A stretch of 64,000 bases of DNA from Diplosphaera chodatii. Its lineage: Eukaryota; Chlorophyta; Trebouxiophyceae; Prasiolales; Stichococcaceae. The notes beneath the pieces are model-generated. The model was not told the DNA's origin, ran no database searches, and saw only the letters and a program-made list of their open reading frames with translations. Location of the stretch: contig JAALGY010000052.1 of assembly GCA_032358165.1 (NCBI GenBank), forward strand, positions 992,001 to 1,056,000, read 5' to 3'. A program made the position numbers and the translations under genes. Shown here piece after piece: positions 22,444 to 33,848 of this stretch. How positions within the stretch are numbered: the stretch's first letter is position 1; each line of letters opens with the position of its first letter.

Positions 22444-25400
22444 ATGGCAGCGTACAACGAGCCGGTACGTCTCATTGAGCCGGGCTCGACGGTGTTCAGC
22501 GCCGCAGAGATCCGTGTGGTGCGCTCCCGCATTGCATCTGGCCGCTGCGGGCAGTACTATGTTGCATAGGACAGCACATTGGCAATCACACCTTGACAAG
22601 GCTACTGTACAGAGCCATGCGGCCTCTCAGCTCAATGTACGACGGGCGCAGCTGTCACTTGCCTGTAGGCCATTGTGCCCGTCGGCAGCATGCCCGACGA
22701 TGTGTTTGCAAGCTACGCCAGCCTGGTGACGGCCTTTCGTCAGGTGGGCTGCATGAGCAGGATGCCAGACCAACAATCACAGCAAGAATGATGCGCTGGT
22801 CTTTGGAAGTCATGGTTGAGCATCAGTTCGCCAAGATTCAAACCCCATGCAGGTGGAGCTGGCAAATGTGCGGTCGTTCTACAAGGAGGCGCAGAAGAGC
22901 CCCTTTGCCTCCTTCCCCTGGAAGCAGGGCACCATGCACTTCCACTATGTGCCACAAGTGAGGCAGTGCGCAGCTGTCCTGTAGCAGGGCAGGCATCGAA
23001 CATGCACCACAGCCTACTACGAGCCTACCAGCCTGCTACGAGCCTGCGCCGCAGCCCCTATGCGCCGCTGGGGCATTTAGTTCCCTCATAAGGCTGCCGG
23101 TACTGTGCAGGAGGCCGGCACCGACACAAGCCCGCTTGCGCCCCTGCTTGCCCATCGACGGGTGCTTGGAGTAGTGGGCCTTCTGTACTGCCCAGCAGTG
23201 TCGGACATTGCAAAGGCATACGCTGGCTTCGAGAACCAATGCAGGCAAGGAACTATGCCAGAACCGTCTGTATGCATCCCGCAACGCACAGCTGCCGCTG
23301 CGTGTCGTATGTCTGTTGATGTCTCCTCAACCATCTGACAGGCATGTGTCTTCTGCCCGCAGGTCATTCCCAGATGCAGTGACAGTGCGCTGCTTTGCTT
23401 TTGAGCCCAGTGATGCGCAAATGCAGCTAGACACACGCGCGATGCCTGGCCTCCTCATGTTCCCACCAGGTATAGGGGCCATTCTAGCTGCAAACGTGAT
23501 GGTTGCCACTTCCGTCACATGACAGGCTGAGTGTGCACCATGAAGTTGTCATGCATGTCGAAGTGACGTGTATTCACCTCGGCATCTGCCATTCAGGGGA
23601 TGCGGCGGTGCTGGCAAACCACGCCGAGGTCGTCATGCACGACCTTGCAGCGGGTAAGGACTGCCATTTTGCCTGACGCCTGTCTGCGCCTGCGTCTTGA
23701 ATACGCAACATGGGGCTGCCGGGAGGCGAAGCAGTAGGCCAAGGAGAGTGCGCGGTGCTTTACTGCGTGCAAGCGCATGCTGAGGCACTGCACACGGGTG
23801 GTGGCTGTGCAGGCCTGTTGGTCGAGCTGGAGCGGCTCATGTTGACGAGCGGGACAGCCAGCGTGTCCATGAACACGTTTTTGGACAATGCACCAGAGTT
23901 TCAGGCAGCTGTGGGCACCGCGTCTGCACTGGAAGCCATGTCAAGCCGGCTCTACAACGATGATGTGAGCATGCACCTGGCATCAAGCAAGGTTGCGCTT
24001 TGGCAGCATCTCCGGCTCAGGGCTTTTCAGACGGGGTAGCTGCTGGCGTTGCCGTCATCTGCCGGGCTGTGTCCATCAGTCATCGCATGCATCTCAATGC
24101 GCATTGTGGCGTGCGATGTAGGAGCTGCTGAAGAAGCGGCGCTTTGGTCGGCTGCACAAGGAGCTGGGTGACTACGCCCTGCTGGCGGGCAGCCCCGCCG
24201 ATGCCATCGCCAAGTATCAGGCTGCTGCAGACCTGGCGCGGGCCTCGAGCGACTTCATCTGGGCAGGCGCTTCACTGGAAGGGCTTGCACATGCTCGGGT
24301 GTGTAGATGACACCAATTGACAAGGCAGCGTGCTCATGCTTAGCTGCAGCACACGGTGTTGGCAAGGGACCTTTATTGCGAGTACCAGGGGTCCCCGACG
24401 GACCATCAGACGTGATATGCAGCAGCATCTGCCATTTTCACTGCTGCAGGTGCTGCAGGCGGCTGTCACCAGCGGGGTGATGCGCGGCAGCAAGCGTGAC
24501 GGCTTGGATGGCAGCAAGGCCTCTCCACAGCAGTCCCTGAGAACACGCAGTGTCCTCCTGGTAAGGCTGCGCTAAGCACATGGTGAGATCATCGCTATCT
24601 TACAATCTTCATGATGTTGTTTGGGCAGGACCTACTTTCGAATCCCTCTGAACGAAACGTGCAGGACCCTCGGCTGGCTACAATCAAAGCGCAGACAGCG
24701 GCAGGTTCTGTGGCGAGCGCGGGGTCGGGCGGCTTCGGTGGTCGCTCCTTCTGGAGTGCCCTAGCCTCGGCTGGCATCGAGGAAGAGGTGAAGCCTGAGC
24801 GCTGACATCAAGCGAGATTCATAGGGTCCAAGGATGGCAGCTGGTCTAGCTGGACAGGCTGATCCTGTGCTGTGAGGGATTCTGAAGTGCCAATGTATTG
24901 TGCCTTGCCTGCAGGTGCAGGACCTGTTCCTGGAGGCCAAGGGACACTACCGTCGGCGGGGCGGCCTCCCGCTGCTGGTCGAGGTGTGCACACTCGTCTT
25001 CTCGTGACCCCTTGCCGTTCACATGCTACCACTGTGGCATGGCACAAAGAGCCACATCGCTGAGCTGGCGACTGCAGCGTCGTGTGCCCGGCATCTCATC
25101 TGCCGCCGGTGCCACGAGCCCCTGAGAGTCCGCTGCATCATCTTGACCTCTGCGCCCGGCAGGTGGACCTGCAGCTGGCGCGGCTGGTGGCGGGGCTGGG
25201 CGGCCCGCGGGCGCGCGCCCAGGTGTCCGCCCTGGTGTCCTCCATGGTGGAGGCGGGCCACGGGCTGGCGCACCCCGCCGACCGCCTCGCCGTCGTCATC
25301 GAGGCCTCCCAGGCGAGGCGACGCTGTGCCCAAGGCAATGTACCAGATGCGCCGCCGGCCGGCCACCTCTGATGCAAGCAGCAGGCCATCGCACCTTGCC

Positions 25401-28400
25401 ATCCATGCCGTGTCCATCACCCCGGCCTGACGGCATTGCTCGAGAGGACGGCATAAACCAGATAAGGTACCTGCATGAGCCTCATCACTGCTGCATGCCA
25501 CATCATGAGGTTCACTCCACCCGCTGCCTGCCTGCAGGTGGTCGGGGCGGTGGGGTCGGCGCGCAAGCGCACGCTGATGCTGTGGCAGGCGGTGGAGCTG
25601 TCGCGGGCGGGCGACGCCCCGGACACCGCGACGCTGGACATTGCGAGGCGGGCGTTGGAGCCGCCGCCCGACCCGCGGGCGCCGCCGCCAGCCGACACCC
25701 TGGGGCGGAAGAGCAGCAGCCCGCTCGCCAGCGGCGTGCCCCGCCACTGGTCCCTCGTCCGCTGCGGCTGCATCGAAGGTAACAATGGCGATTGCATGGG
25801 CGGCACTGCTTGACGGAACATGCAATGCTGTGGTGATGGTGGCAGCATCTGTTGTTCCATGTGCATGTACGGACTGCTAGGCAGGATGTGTCAATACTGC
25901 CCTTTCATTGCGCCACAGGTGTCCTGGCGACAGCCATCCTGGCGCAGCAGCACTCAGATGTCTGGGACGCGGCGGCGATGCTGCTGCGGGAGCACGCGGG
26001 GGAGCTGCCGTCGCAGCGCCAGGCGTCGCTGCTGGAGACGCTGGCCGCCGCCGCCAGCCTCATGAGCCCTGCCCAGAAGTCCAGAGCCGGCCCCGGGTGA
26101 GCTCCTGTACATGTGTGCCACTGCACAGCGAGCATATGTCACATTACAGCACTTAGCCGCTTGGGTGCTGCCTGCTGCTGCTCTCGCGAATTGGTTGGGT
26201 GTACGTGCGGACTTGCGCTATCTTGAGGCGTTGTGCTGCTGCTTGGCAGGCCGCCGCCGCTGCTGCAGTTCAGGCGGCCGCTGCCGCCGCCGCCGCACCT
26301 GGCGCCCCGCCCCATCGACTTTCACAGCAGCCCCGCTTCTGCAGGTGCGCTGCACCGTGCCTGATCCGAACCAAGGCAACAGCCAGTGGGATGGGTCCTC
26401 GCGGTCGTGCAGTGAGATGCGGCGTTCACTGGTGCGGCTGTGCGCAGGCGAGGCGAAGGGCCCCTTCATCTTCACGCCCTTCGCGGCGCGGCGGGAGCCG
26501 GCGGTGCCCGACGGCCCGGTGCAGTGGGTCGCTGGCGAGGTCGCCACCGTGGAGGTGGACATCAGCAACCCCACCACCATCCCCATCAAGGTGCCCCAGC
26601 TCACTTGCGGAAGGTGCCGTCATGCGCTTCACCTGACATGCAGCAGCACCTGATCCTCTGCGCCGTTCGAGCGCCGTCTGCCTCAGCCCTGCCTGCCAGA
26701 GCACACGACGACCCAAGCTGTCAACCAGATCATGTCCTTTGTGTCATGTGTTGAAACCATTGTGTGACGGCGACGCTCTGCAAGGTGGAGCGCCTGACTC
26801 TGGAGGCCAGCCACGCGGGCGACCCGGCGCTGCCGCCGGCCACGCCGCCGGCGCAGGGCCCCACCAGCAGCAGCAGCGCCACCAGCAATGGCCAGCCCAG
26901 CGGCCGCGCCAGCGCGGGCTCCTCGGCCTGGAAACCGTCCGCGGTCGCGCTCTGGATGCCCCCCGGCACCAAGCCCACCAAGGCACGCTGGCGCGCATGT
27001 TTGAATCAGAAGAAGACAACGCGGCTCTGTGTCATAAAGTGGTTGCCGGCTGCAGCAGCTCGCCGTGCGACTTGCAGTTGAGGCGCCGTGCGTGTCGCTG
27101 GGAGCAGGTGCAGCTGCAGGCGATGCCGGTGCAGCGGGGGCTGTACCACCTCAGCGGCTGCCGCGCCACGGTGCTCGCCGTCACCTGGAGCCAGCCCTGG
27201 ACGCCCAAGCCGCCGTCCCTGGGTGTGCATCCTGCGACTCCTGGCAGACCGGCTACTGCAGTCTAGCAGGCTGTGAGTTTTGACTTACAGACATCAGAAG
27301 TCTGTCGAGTGTCATGAGCATGTCATTTGTGTGGTACGTCTGCGGCTTATCCTGCAGATTGCACCCTGCAGGCCAGCAGCTGCACCCGCGGCACGGCCGG
27401 GGCAGCTCGCCGGAGGAGGTGGGCGGCTCGGCGGCGGCGCGCGTGACGGTCGTCGCGCCGCTGCCGCTGCTGTCCGCGCAGCTCGACACGCCGGATGCCA
27501 TCGTCGTGCCGCAGGAGCCGCCAGCGCAGGTGGGGTCAGCCCTGTAGCACCCGAGCCCTGAACCCCACGAATGCACAGATCCGGCCAGTAGACGTCCATC
27601 ACCAAGGAGCGCAGGGTCGTGATGCTGCCACTCACCCACGCGCAGCATCTGGATGTGGCACTTGGTCCTCGGAGCAAGGCGACTGACTGCTGTGACGCTC
27701 CTGCATTGTTATGTTCTGCAGGCGGCAGCGGCGCAGGCAGGCCGCCCGAAGCGGCCGGATGTGCACGCCGCGCCGCAGGGCGTCACGGCGCGCGCGGCGC
27801 GCGGGCAGCTGCTGGCGTGGGGCCTGCGGCTGTGCAACCGCGGCCGGCTGCCCGTCACCTCCGCGCAGGCCACGGTCGTGGTGCCGGATGTGCCCGGCGC
27901 GCGCCCTGGGTGAGGCTGCCGACACTGTGCCCGGCAGACCCCCGCTGCTGCAGACATATAAATTGCCTAAAGACGCCACTGCCGCACCGATCAGAGATGG
28001 CCACTGCCAATGCGCCCGTGTGGCAGATGCGGGTGGTCTTGCGGCTGCGTGCAGGTCCGGGGCGGCGGCGGGGCTGGTGGCGCAGGTGGACGAGGTGGCA
28101 CTCACCTCGGCGCTGCCGCTGGCGCCCGGGGCGTCCGTCACGGTGCCCCTCTTCCTGCACCCAGCCCAGGTGCGCTGAATTGGAGATTTAGGCCGCTTCA
28201 TTGCGTTTCAATAAGTGCACTGCTGGATGGCCAGCCTTCACCCATGTCAGCAGCTGACGTCCACGAGTCACACGGGTGCGCAGCAGTGCTGGTGCACCAC
28301 CCCAAGTGCTGCACCTGGAGGCCCGCTACAGGGCTGGCCTCCAGCTGGATGCGTCTGTTCCTGTGACCAGCCGCCCGGGCTGCCGCGCTGCAGACGTCCA

Positions 28401-30973
28401 GCTACGGCGGGGAGGAGGAGCTGCAACTGGAGGTGCGGGTGGAGTATGTGTGCGACCCCGCCGCCGCGCGCAACACCCTGGCCGGCAGCATCCCCGGCAG
28501 CCGCGCCGGCAGGTGGGCAGCCCGCCCGTGCATCTGCACCCACCACCCCACCGGCTCAATTAGCGGAGGACAACAGGATTACGTCCAGCACCCGCATTGC
28601 AGCGTGGTGCGTGTGCTGCACATGGAACGACTGGATGCCCAGTGCTGGTCTCCTGTGTGCACATGCAGCATGCCCAGCAGCCCGGGCGGCGGCAGCAGCC
28701 CCAGCGGCGGCAACTCCGCGACCGCGTCCCCGCGGCGCGGCGGGCCCAGCCCCCGGGCCGCCCCGGCAACCGCGACGAGCGGCGGCCTCGGCCGGCGGGG
28801 CGGCAGCGACGCCGCCGCCCGCGACGGCATGGGCGGCGCCGGAGACGGGGCAGCGGCGGCGGCTGCGCCCCAGGAGCAGCAGGACGGCGGGGCCAGCACC
28901 CCGCACACCGGCGAGGCGGGGCCGCTGCTGGGCCGCCGCCTGTCGCTGCCCGTGCACCTGCTGCTGCAGCCCTCTGTGCAGGTGCGCATGCCGCGTCCAC
29001 GACAGAACCCTGGCTGCCCTGCATGCTGGCAGTCGGCAGGTTATCAGTGTCCAAACCCTGTGCAACGCTGTCGCTGCTGCTGCTGCTGTTGCCTGGCAGT
29101 GCGCACTGCAACTGTCATGAGCCACACCTTGGCACACGTGATCATGCAGGTATCCGCTGTCAACGTGCTGCTCTCAGACGACGCAGCCCCCAGTGAGGCA
29201 CAGCATGCAGGACCGGACCCGGGCAGCAGCGGTCCGCAGTCCCCCAGCAGCAGCTGCATCCTGGAGGTCGATGCAGCCAGCCGCCTGGAGTCTCCAGTGG
29301 AGGTGCACCCCCTGCTGCCGGGTGCAGACGGTGTCCTGAATGTCCTGACAGCCGTGCTGTGCAGTGCCACGCAGGCTCTGAAGATCCATTCCAACACCGT
29401 CGCCCTGTCGTCCTGATGCAAGCTGCTTTCCAGGGCTTTGGTATTCGTGTCCCAGGTGTGGGTGGGGCAGCGGCGGGTGTCCAGCTCGGCGGGCGGCCTC
29501 GCGGCCTGGCACGCCTGGATGTGCTCCGCCGGCGACCGGGGCGCGCGGCTGCTGCCCCCGGGGCGCCGCGCCTGGGCGCACACCCCGCTGCCGTCCCCGC
29601 TGCCGGGCAGCGGCCCAGCCGCCGCTCCCCGGGACGCCGCCGCCGGCGGGCAGCGGCAGCAGCAGCCGGCCGGGAGCGGTGGCGGCCCTGCAGCGGCGGC
29701 GTCCGCGGCCGTGTGCAGCCAGACGGTGCTCTACTGGCGGCGGCCAGAAGGTGCTTCGTAGGCAGAGACGAGTGCTGTCGTGCCTTCACAAGGGCGAACA
29801 CGCCACTTGCCGTGGCCCACCTGGGCGTGACTTGACAGCGAGGCTGTGGGCCCAGCAGCACAGACTCTGCAGCGTTTGTAGTCTGCCTGAGGTATTGCCT
29901 GTCCCACTTGAATACACGTGCCATGTGACAGGCGCCACCAATGGCAGCGGGGCAGCCGCAGCGGCTGGCGTGGGGGTGGTGCCGCTGCCGCCGGAGCTGG
30001 TGGCTGGTGCGCTGTCAGATGCGACGCTTGCGCTGCTGGCGCCGCAGCCCCTGTCGCTGCGACTGTCCCTGCAGCCCGCAGGTGCCTGCCGGCCCCTCCA
30101 TCCAGCGATCGTGCCTGACACCTTGTGTGACCCTGTCAATACCTGGCGTCCCTGACTGTTTTGCACCATCGTGTGCCAACCTCCACCCTGCTGACACCTG
30201 CTGACAGCCTTTGACTGCGCTGCCATGGGTCGTGCAGGTGATGGCGATGGGGCGCAGCAGCCGCTTGAGCCTGTGCAGTGGCAAGTGGGAGGGCAAGCGT
30301 CTGACGGCAAGTTGCAGCCAGGACGCGTGGGCACTGCGGTGACTGTAGGGCAGCCGCTGCAGTTGCACGTGCACCTCAGCAACCAGGTATGGGTGTTGGT
30401 GCTCTTGCATGCCTAGCAGATGGATCTCCTTGCTGGTTGCCTTGCACATCTGCAAATGGACACAATGAGCAATTGCGGGGCAAGATAATGCAGTGCTGTT
30501 CTGCACTGCACAGGGAGATGCTGCCGTCACAGTCACAGCCTCGCTGGCATGCACCAACAGCAGCAGCAGCAGCGGCGACGGCACGGAAGCTGAAGCGGGC
30601 TCGGCAATGACAGCAGTCGATGCGAGCTCGAGCATCCTCTGCGCAGGGTCGCCAACAGGTAAATCACGGCATCAATTATATTCCCAGTATCGTCAACCGA
30701 GGCTGCATCCATCAAATGCTGTCGGACCTTCTGCTTGGCAACTTGAGGAGCTGCGTCCATGCTGCAGGTTTCCACATCGAGGCTGCTCCGCATACTGGCA
30801 GCGGCAGCCACTCTTTGGGCATGTGTTTCCTAGCTCCGGGAGTATACCAGCTGCATCTCTGCGATGTGGCCGCCAAGGCTGGCGCAACAGATCAGGAGGG
30901 GCAGGCTCACAGCAGAACAGCAGCTGCAGCCCCTGCAATTTCTCTGGGTACCGTGTGTGTCTGCGTACAATGA
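22444..30973 (+). CDS. TRS120: TRAPPII complex subunit TRS120 (TRAPPC9)
   Basis: Large subunit of the TRAPPII tethering and Rab-GEF complex at the trans-Golgi, needed for exocytic traffic and cell-plate formation in plants. Joined exons follow plant TRS120: AIVPVGSMPDDVFASYASL (about 22672-22728); VRSFYKEAQKSPFASFPW (about 22869-22922); HRRVLGVVGLLYCPAVSDI (about 23155-23213); VRCFAFEPSDAQ; KKRRFGRLHKELGDYALLAG with SPADAIAKYQAAADLAR (about 24130-24240). Beta-rich exons follow (GEVATVEVDISNPTTIPIKV, about 26535-26595; PVQRGLYHLSGCRATV). The end is GVYQLHLCDVAAK, matching the plant C-terminus, with TGA at 30971-30973. Ala/Gly/Ser-rich inserts lie near 26800-26940 and 28670-28960. The start at 22444 joins SAAEIR to AIVPVG. 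Many exons, mostly phase 0; several short ones in the second half are approximate. Confidence 0.9.
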
Positions 30974-31453
30974 GACGCTCGGTATTGCCGTTCAACCCCT
31001 GTTACAGCCATGGATGACAGTGCGCAGCACGCAGGAAGCTGCGCAGCGGATGATATACGAAGTACCTATGGCACAGTACTGCTTGTCACAGGGAGTGCCT
31101 AAGTAAACTGACTGCCTGTCCATGAACGGTGCCGTTGGCACATGAGGCCAATACCGACTATCGTAGCTGTCGCCCCTTCTGAAACCCCTAGTCCTGCCTG
31201 ACGAAACTTCACGGCACATGATGTGCGGGTGAGGCAATGCGAAAAGCAATCCCCATGCTACCAACGACTGGAAAGCCACCAGTCACGCTCGGCACGACCA
31301 AGCCTGACCAGCCAGGTGCGAACCGTTTGTTGCATTATAGATACACTTTGCGGCTGCACAGTGACGCAGCAGCATGCACACCAGCTCTGCGCGAGACCTG
31401 ATGCGCCTGTTGCCCCCTGCCGCAGCCTGCGCCCTGGCCCCCTGCATGCACCT
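30974..31453. other. Convergent 3' intergenic region, TRS120 and SEC14-like gene
   Basis: About 480 bases between opposing stop codons. An open frame runs on to about 31106, but the family's C-terminus is already complete at 30973. Nothing else is seen. Confidence 0.35.
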
Positions 31454-33218
31454 CTATGCTGGCACTGCCTCTGCATGGTGGGCACTGCCATTGACCTTCG
31501 AGTAGCTGCCCTCTGCCTTCTGTGCTGGCGCCAGCTTGGCAGTGCCACCGAAGTCCTCCGGCAGCAACTGCACACAACAGGGCGCCTGCTCAAGCTCGTG
31601 CAGCAAACGGACGATGACATAGTATGGGATGCGGCATGACTCAGAGCTGGCACAGGCGACGACGTATTGGTCGAGGGTTCTCACCTCAGTGTCAAAGTTG
31701 CGCCTCAGCTCGGCAGGGTCGCTGGCATACACCCACTGCACCTTTTTCATGGTCTCCGGCTCAATGAATGGAGAAACACACTTCCACAAGCCCCTGCAGC
31801 ACAAGTTGACATGCTTGATTGCGATCATGGACCAGCAACATCACAAAAAGTGCCGTGATCTGGCACGCATGGGTGCCCTGGTGCACCAAGAACTCACCAA
31901 AACACGAATGGCGCATCAAACATGTACAAAACGCCCATACGCTCTGGGTAGTGGTTCGCAAGCGTATCAAACACCAAGCGTGTCATGTTGACATCCAGGT
32001 TCGCCAGGCCAAAGCCTGTGCATGTGCACACAGGATTGTCAAACGACAGACCTTCAGCCACGGTCTGTTCTGCAAGCAACTGCAGCAGTACTAGGCACTG
32101 GGTCCGGCTGACATGCTCATGTGACTGAGGCTCACCTCGAAGATCGAAGATGATGCATAGCTGGCCGTCTGGATTAAGACTCTCGTCTACCTGCAAGTCG
32201 GCCACTGGGTGGTTGGCAAGCTATGCATATTGTACTGGCTCAGGTGTTTGCAAGCTGTGTGGCAGCAACACCATAACCATGCGGGTGTGAGCACTACATA
32301 CAGCCCTTGCAATTGACACTCACACAGAACCGCCTTCTACATGCACTGACCATGTGACACAAATGCGGCAGCTGCAAGCTTGGTCACATTCTGTGCATGC
32401 TTGTTGCAAGCTGAGGCTCAAGACACACCCGTTCGCATGCGCTGTCCAGTGCGAAGCAGATGCTGCGGGTGCAGTCTTCCACGCTGCGGTCTGCCACGAT
32501 GAGGCTTGCTGCGGTCACCACAAGGCAGGGCCGCCCCGCCTTGTCGGTGCCGTTGATCAACAAGATCCTGTCTGCCTCCAGCTGCACCTGCAGGCCAAAT
32601 CAGTGGACAGTGCGCTCACCGAGTGAGAAGTAGGGCTGCCCTTTCAAGGCAAGCAGAGGAACACGCTCGCCAGCACCAGCGTTGGAAAGAGGCCACACTG
32701 TCAAGCGCCATGTGAAAACGCGCGACAAAGGGGAAAAGTACACAGACAGCTGGTGCCTGTTTGGGGGTGCCCCCCAACACAGCACATGCAGCCATCGCAT
32801 TTGGCACGCGATCCGCATGCAATCAGCTCGTGGTCACAATCTGACGATGCTCCTCAGTTCGTAAAACAACGCAAGCGCATCGTGCCTCCTTTGGATATGT
32901 CTGAACCTGTGGCTGGCAGACCGGAAGACATGCACAACGGTCGCCTTCCTGTTGGCGCTTAGGCATGCTGGAAGGACAGTGCAGTGCTGGAGGCACCTCT
33001 TCTATGAGGCCGTTGGGCGCCATGGCCACCCTCCACTTGGCGTGGTCCCGCAGCCGCTGCTCCGCCTTGTCCACATCCCAGTTGTCAGCCCTCAGCCACC
33101 GCCGCAGGCAGGCCTCGTCCAGCACCTCCCCACCCTGCATCATGTCCCTCTCCACCTCGCCATCGTTCAGCCGCTTGCGCAGCGTGCTGAGCAGCTCCTG
33201 ATCCTCCGGTGGAGGCAT
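31454..33218 (-). CDS. SEC14-like CRAL-TRIO lipid-transfer protein
   Basis: Cytosolic phosphatidylinositol/lipid-transfer protein family. The ATG at 33218 starts an exon with the CRAL-TRIO N-terminal helices: LLSTLRKRLNDGEVERD, then CLRRWLRADNWDVDKAEQRL and DHAKWRVAM (about 33010-33210). The next exons give ILLINGTDKAGRPCLVV (about 32515-32580), then PDGQLCIIFDLRG joined to FGLANLDVNMTRLVF. The lipid-binding lobe continues HYPERMGVLYMFDAPFVFW (about 31895-31955) and GLWKCVSPFIEPETMKKVQW. It closes with LLPEDFGGTAKL (about 31530-31570), the usual PE-x-x-GG block. The TAG is at 31454-31456. The length suits a single-domain SEC14 protein with no GOLD or nodulin tail. It is divergent from the KUP transporter gene. 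Confidence 0.91.
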
Positions 33219-33848
33219 CGCTGCAGTGCCAGGTGGACTGAAATTGATGCTTGGAACGGCAATGCCAACCTGGCCAATGCTGGAACGTTGTCAGTCGAGA
33301 AAGGAGAACCAGCCGCCGAGCAAGAAGAGCACCCTGTCACCAAACGGTTCAGGCTGATGCACGACTGGCCGACGTCCCCCACTGGTGACAGAATGCCGCT
33401 GGCGTGATGCGGGTTAGTCACACATGAGGGTTTTGGTGGCTGTCAGACGGAAGGTGGCGCTTACATAAAACACGTGCGTGTCGATGCCTCCCATCATCTG
33501 ATTTCGTTGAGAACCCTTCCGGTTTTCCGACGCCCCCCAGGAACCAATTTCTGGCGACAATCCGTTGCCAGGCAACGGCTGCCGGGCGTCGCGGCCATTG
33601 TGCACACTTGCGGCGCGATCGGTGTGGCGGCGTCGCCGTATTTGGGGTCGCACAGGCGACAACAGGCAAGTCAGGGGCTCTGTGATCTGCAAGGGGCCGA
33701 AGTCTGCATGTGCTGCGCCTGTTGTCAACAGCTGCGGCGGCTGGCCATTGTAGCCCGTGCACGTCCCTGTTGAGGCTTCCTGTGCTCTGGATCCGCCCTG
33801 ACTGATCAGCGTACCGCTTTGCTGCAGGCGCGGCCGCTCTCCTACAGG
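33219..33848. promoter_or_regulatory. Divergent promoter region, SEC14-like gene and KUP transporter
   Basis: About 630 bases between head-to-head ATG codons. A TGCAG 19 bases before the KUP ATG may end a 5' UTR intron. No coding block is supported. Confidence 0.45.

Noticed and set aside
28556..29137. Long minus-strand frames opposite TRS120
   Set aside because: Mirror frames of GC-rich coding DNA, rich in Arg/Ala/Pro, with no conserved motif.
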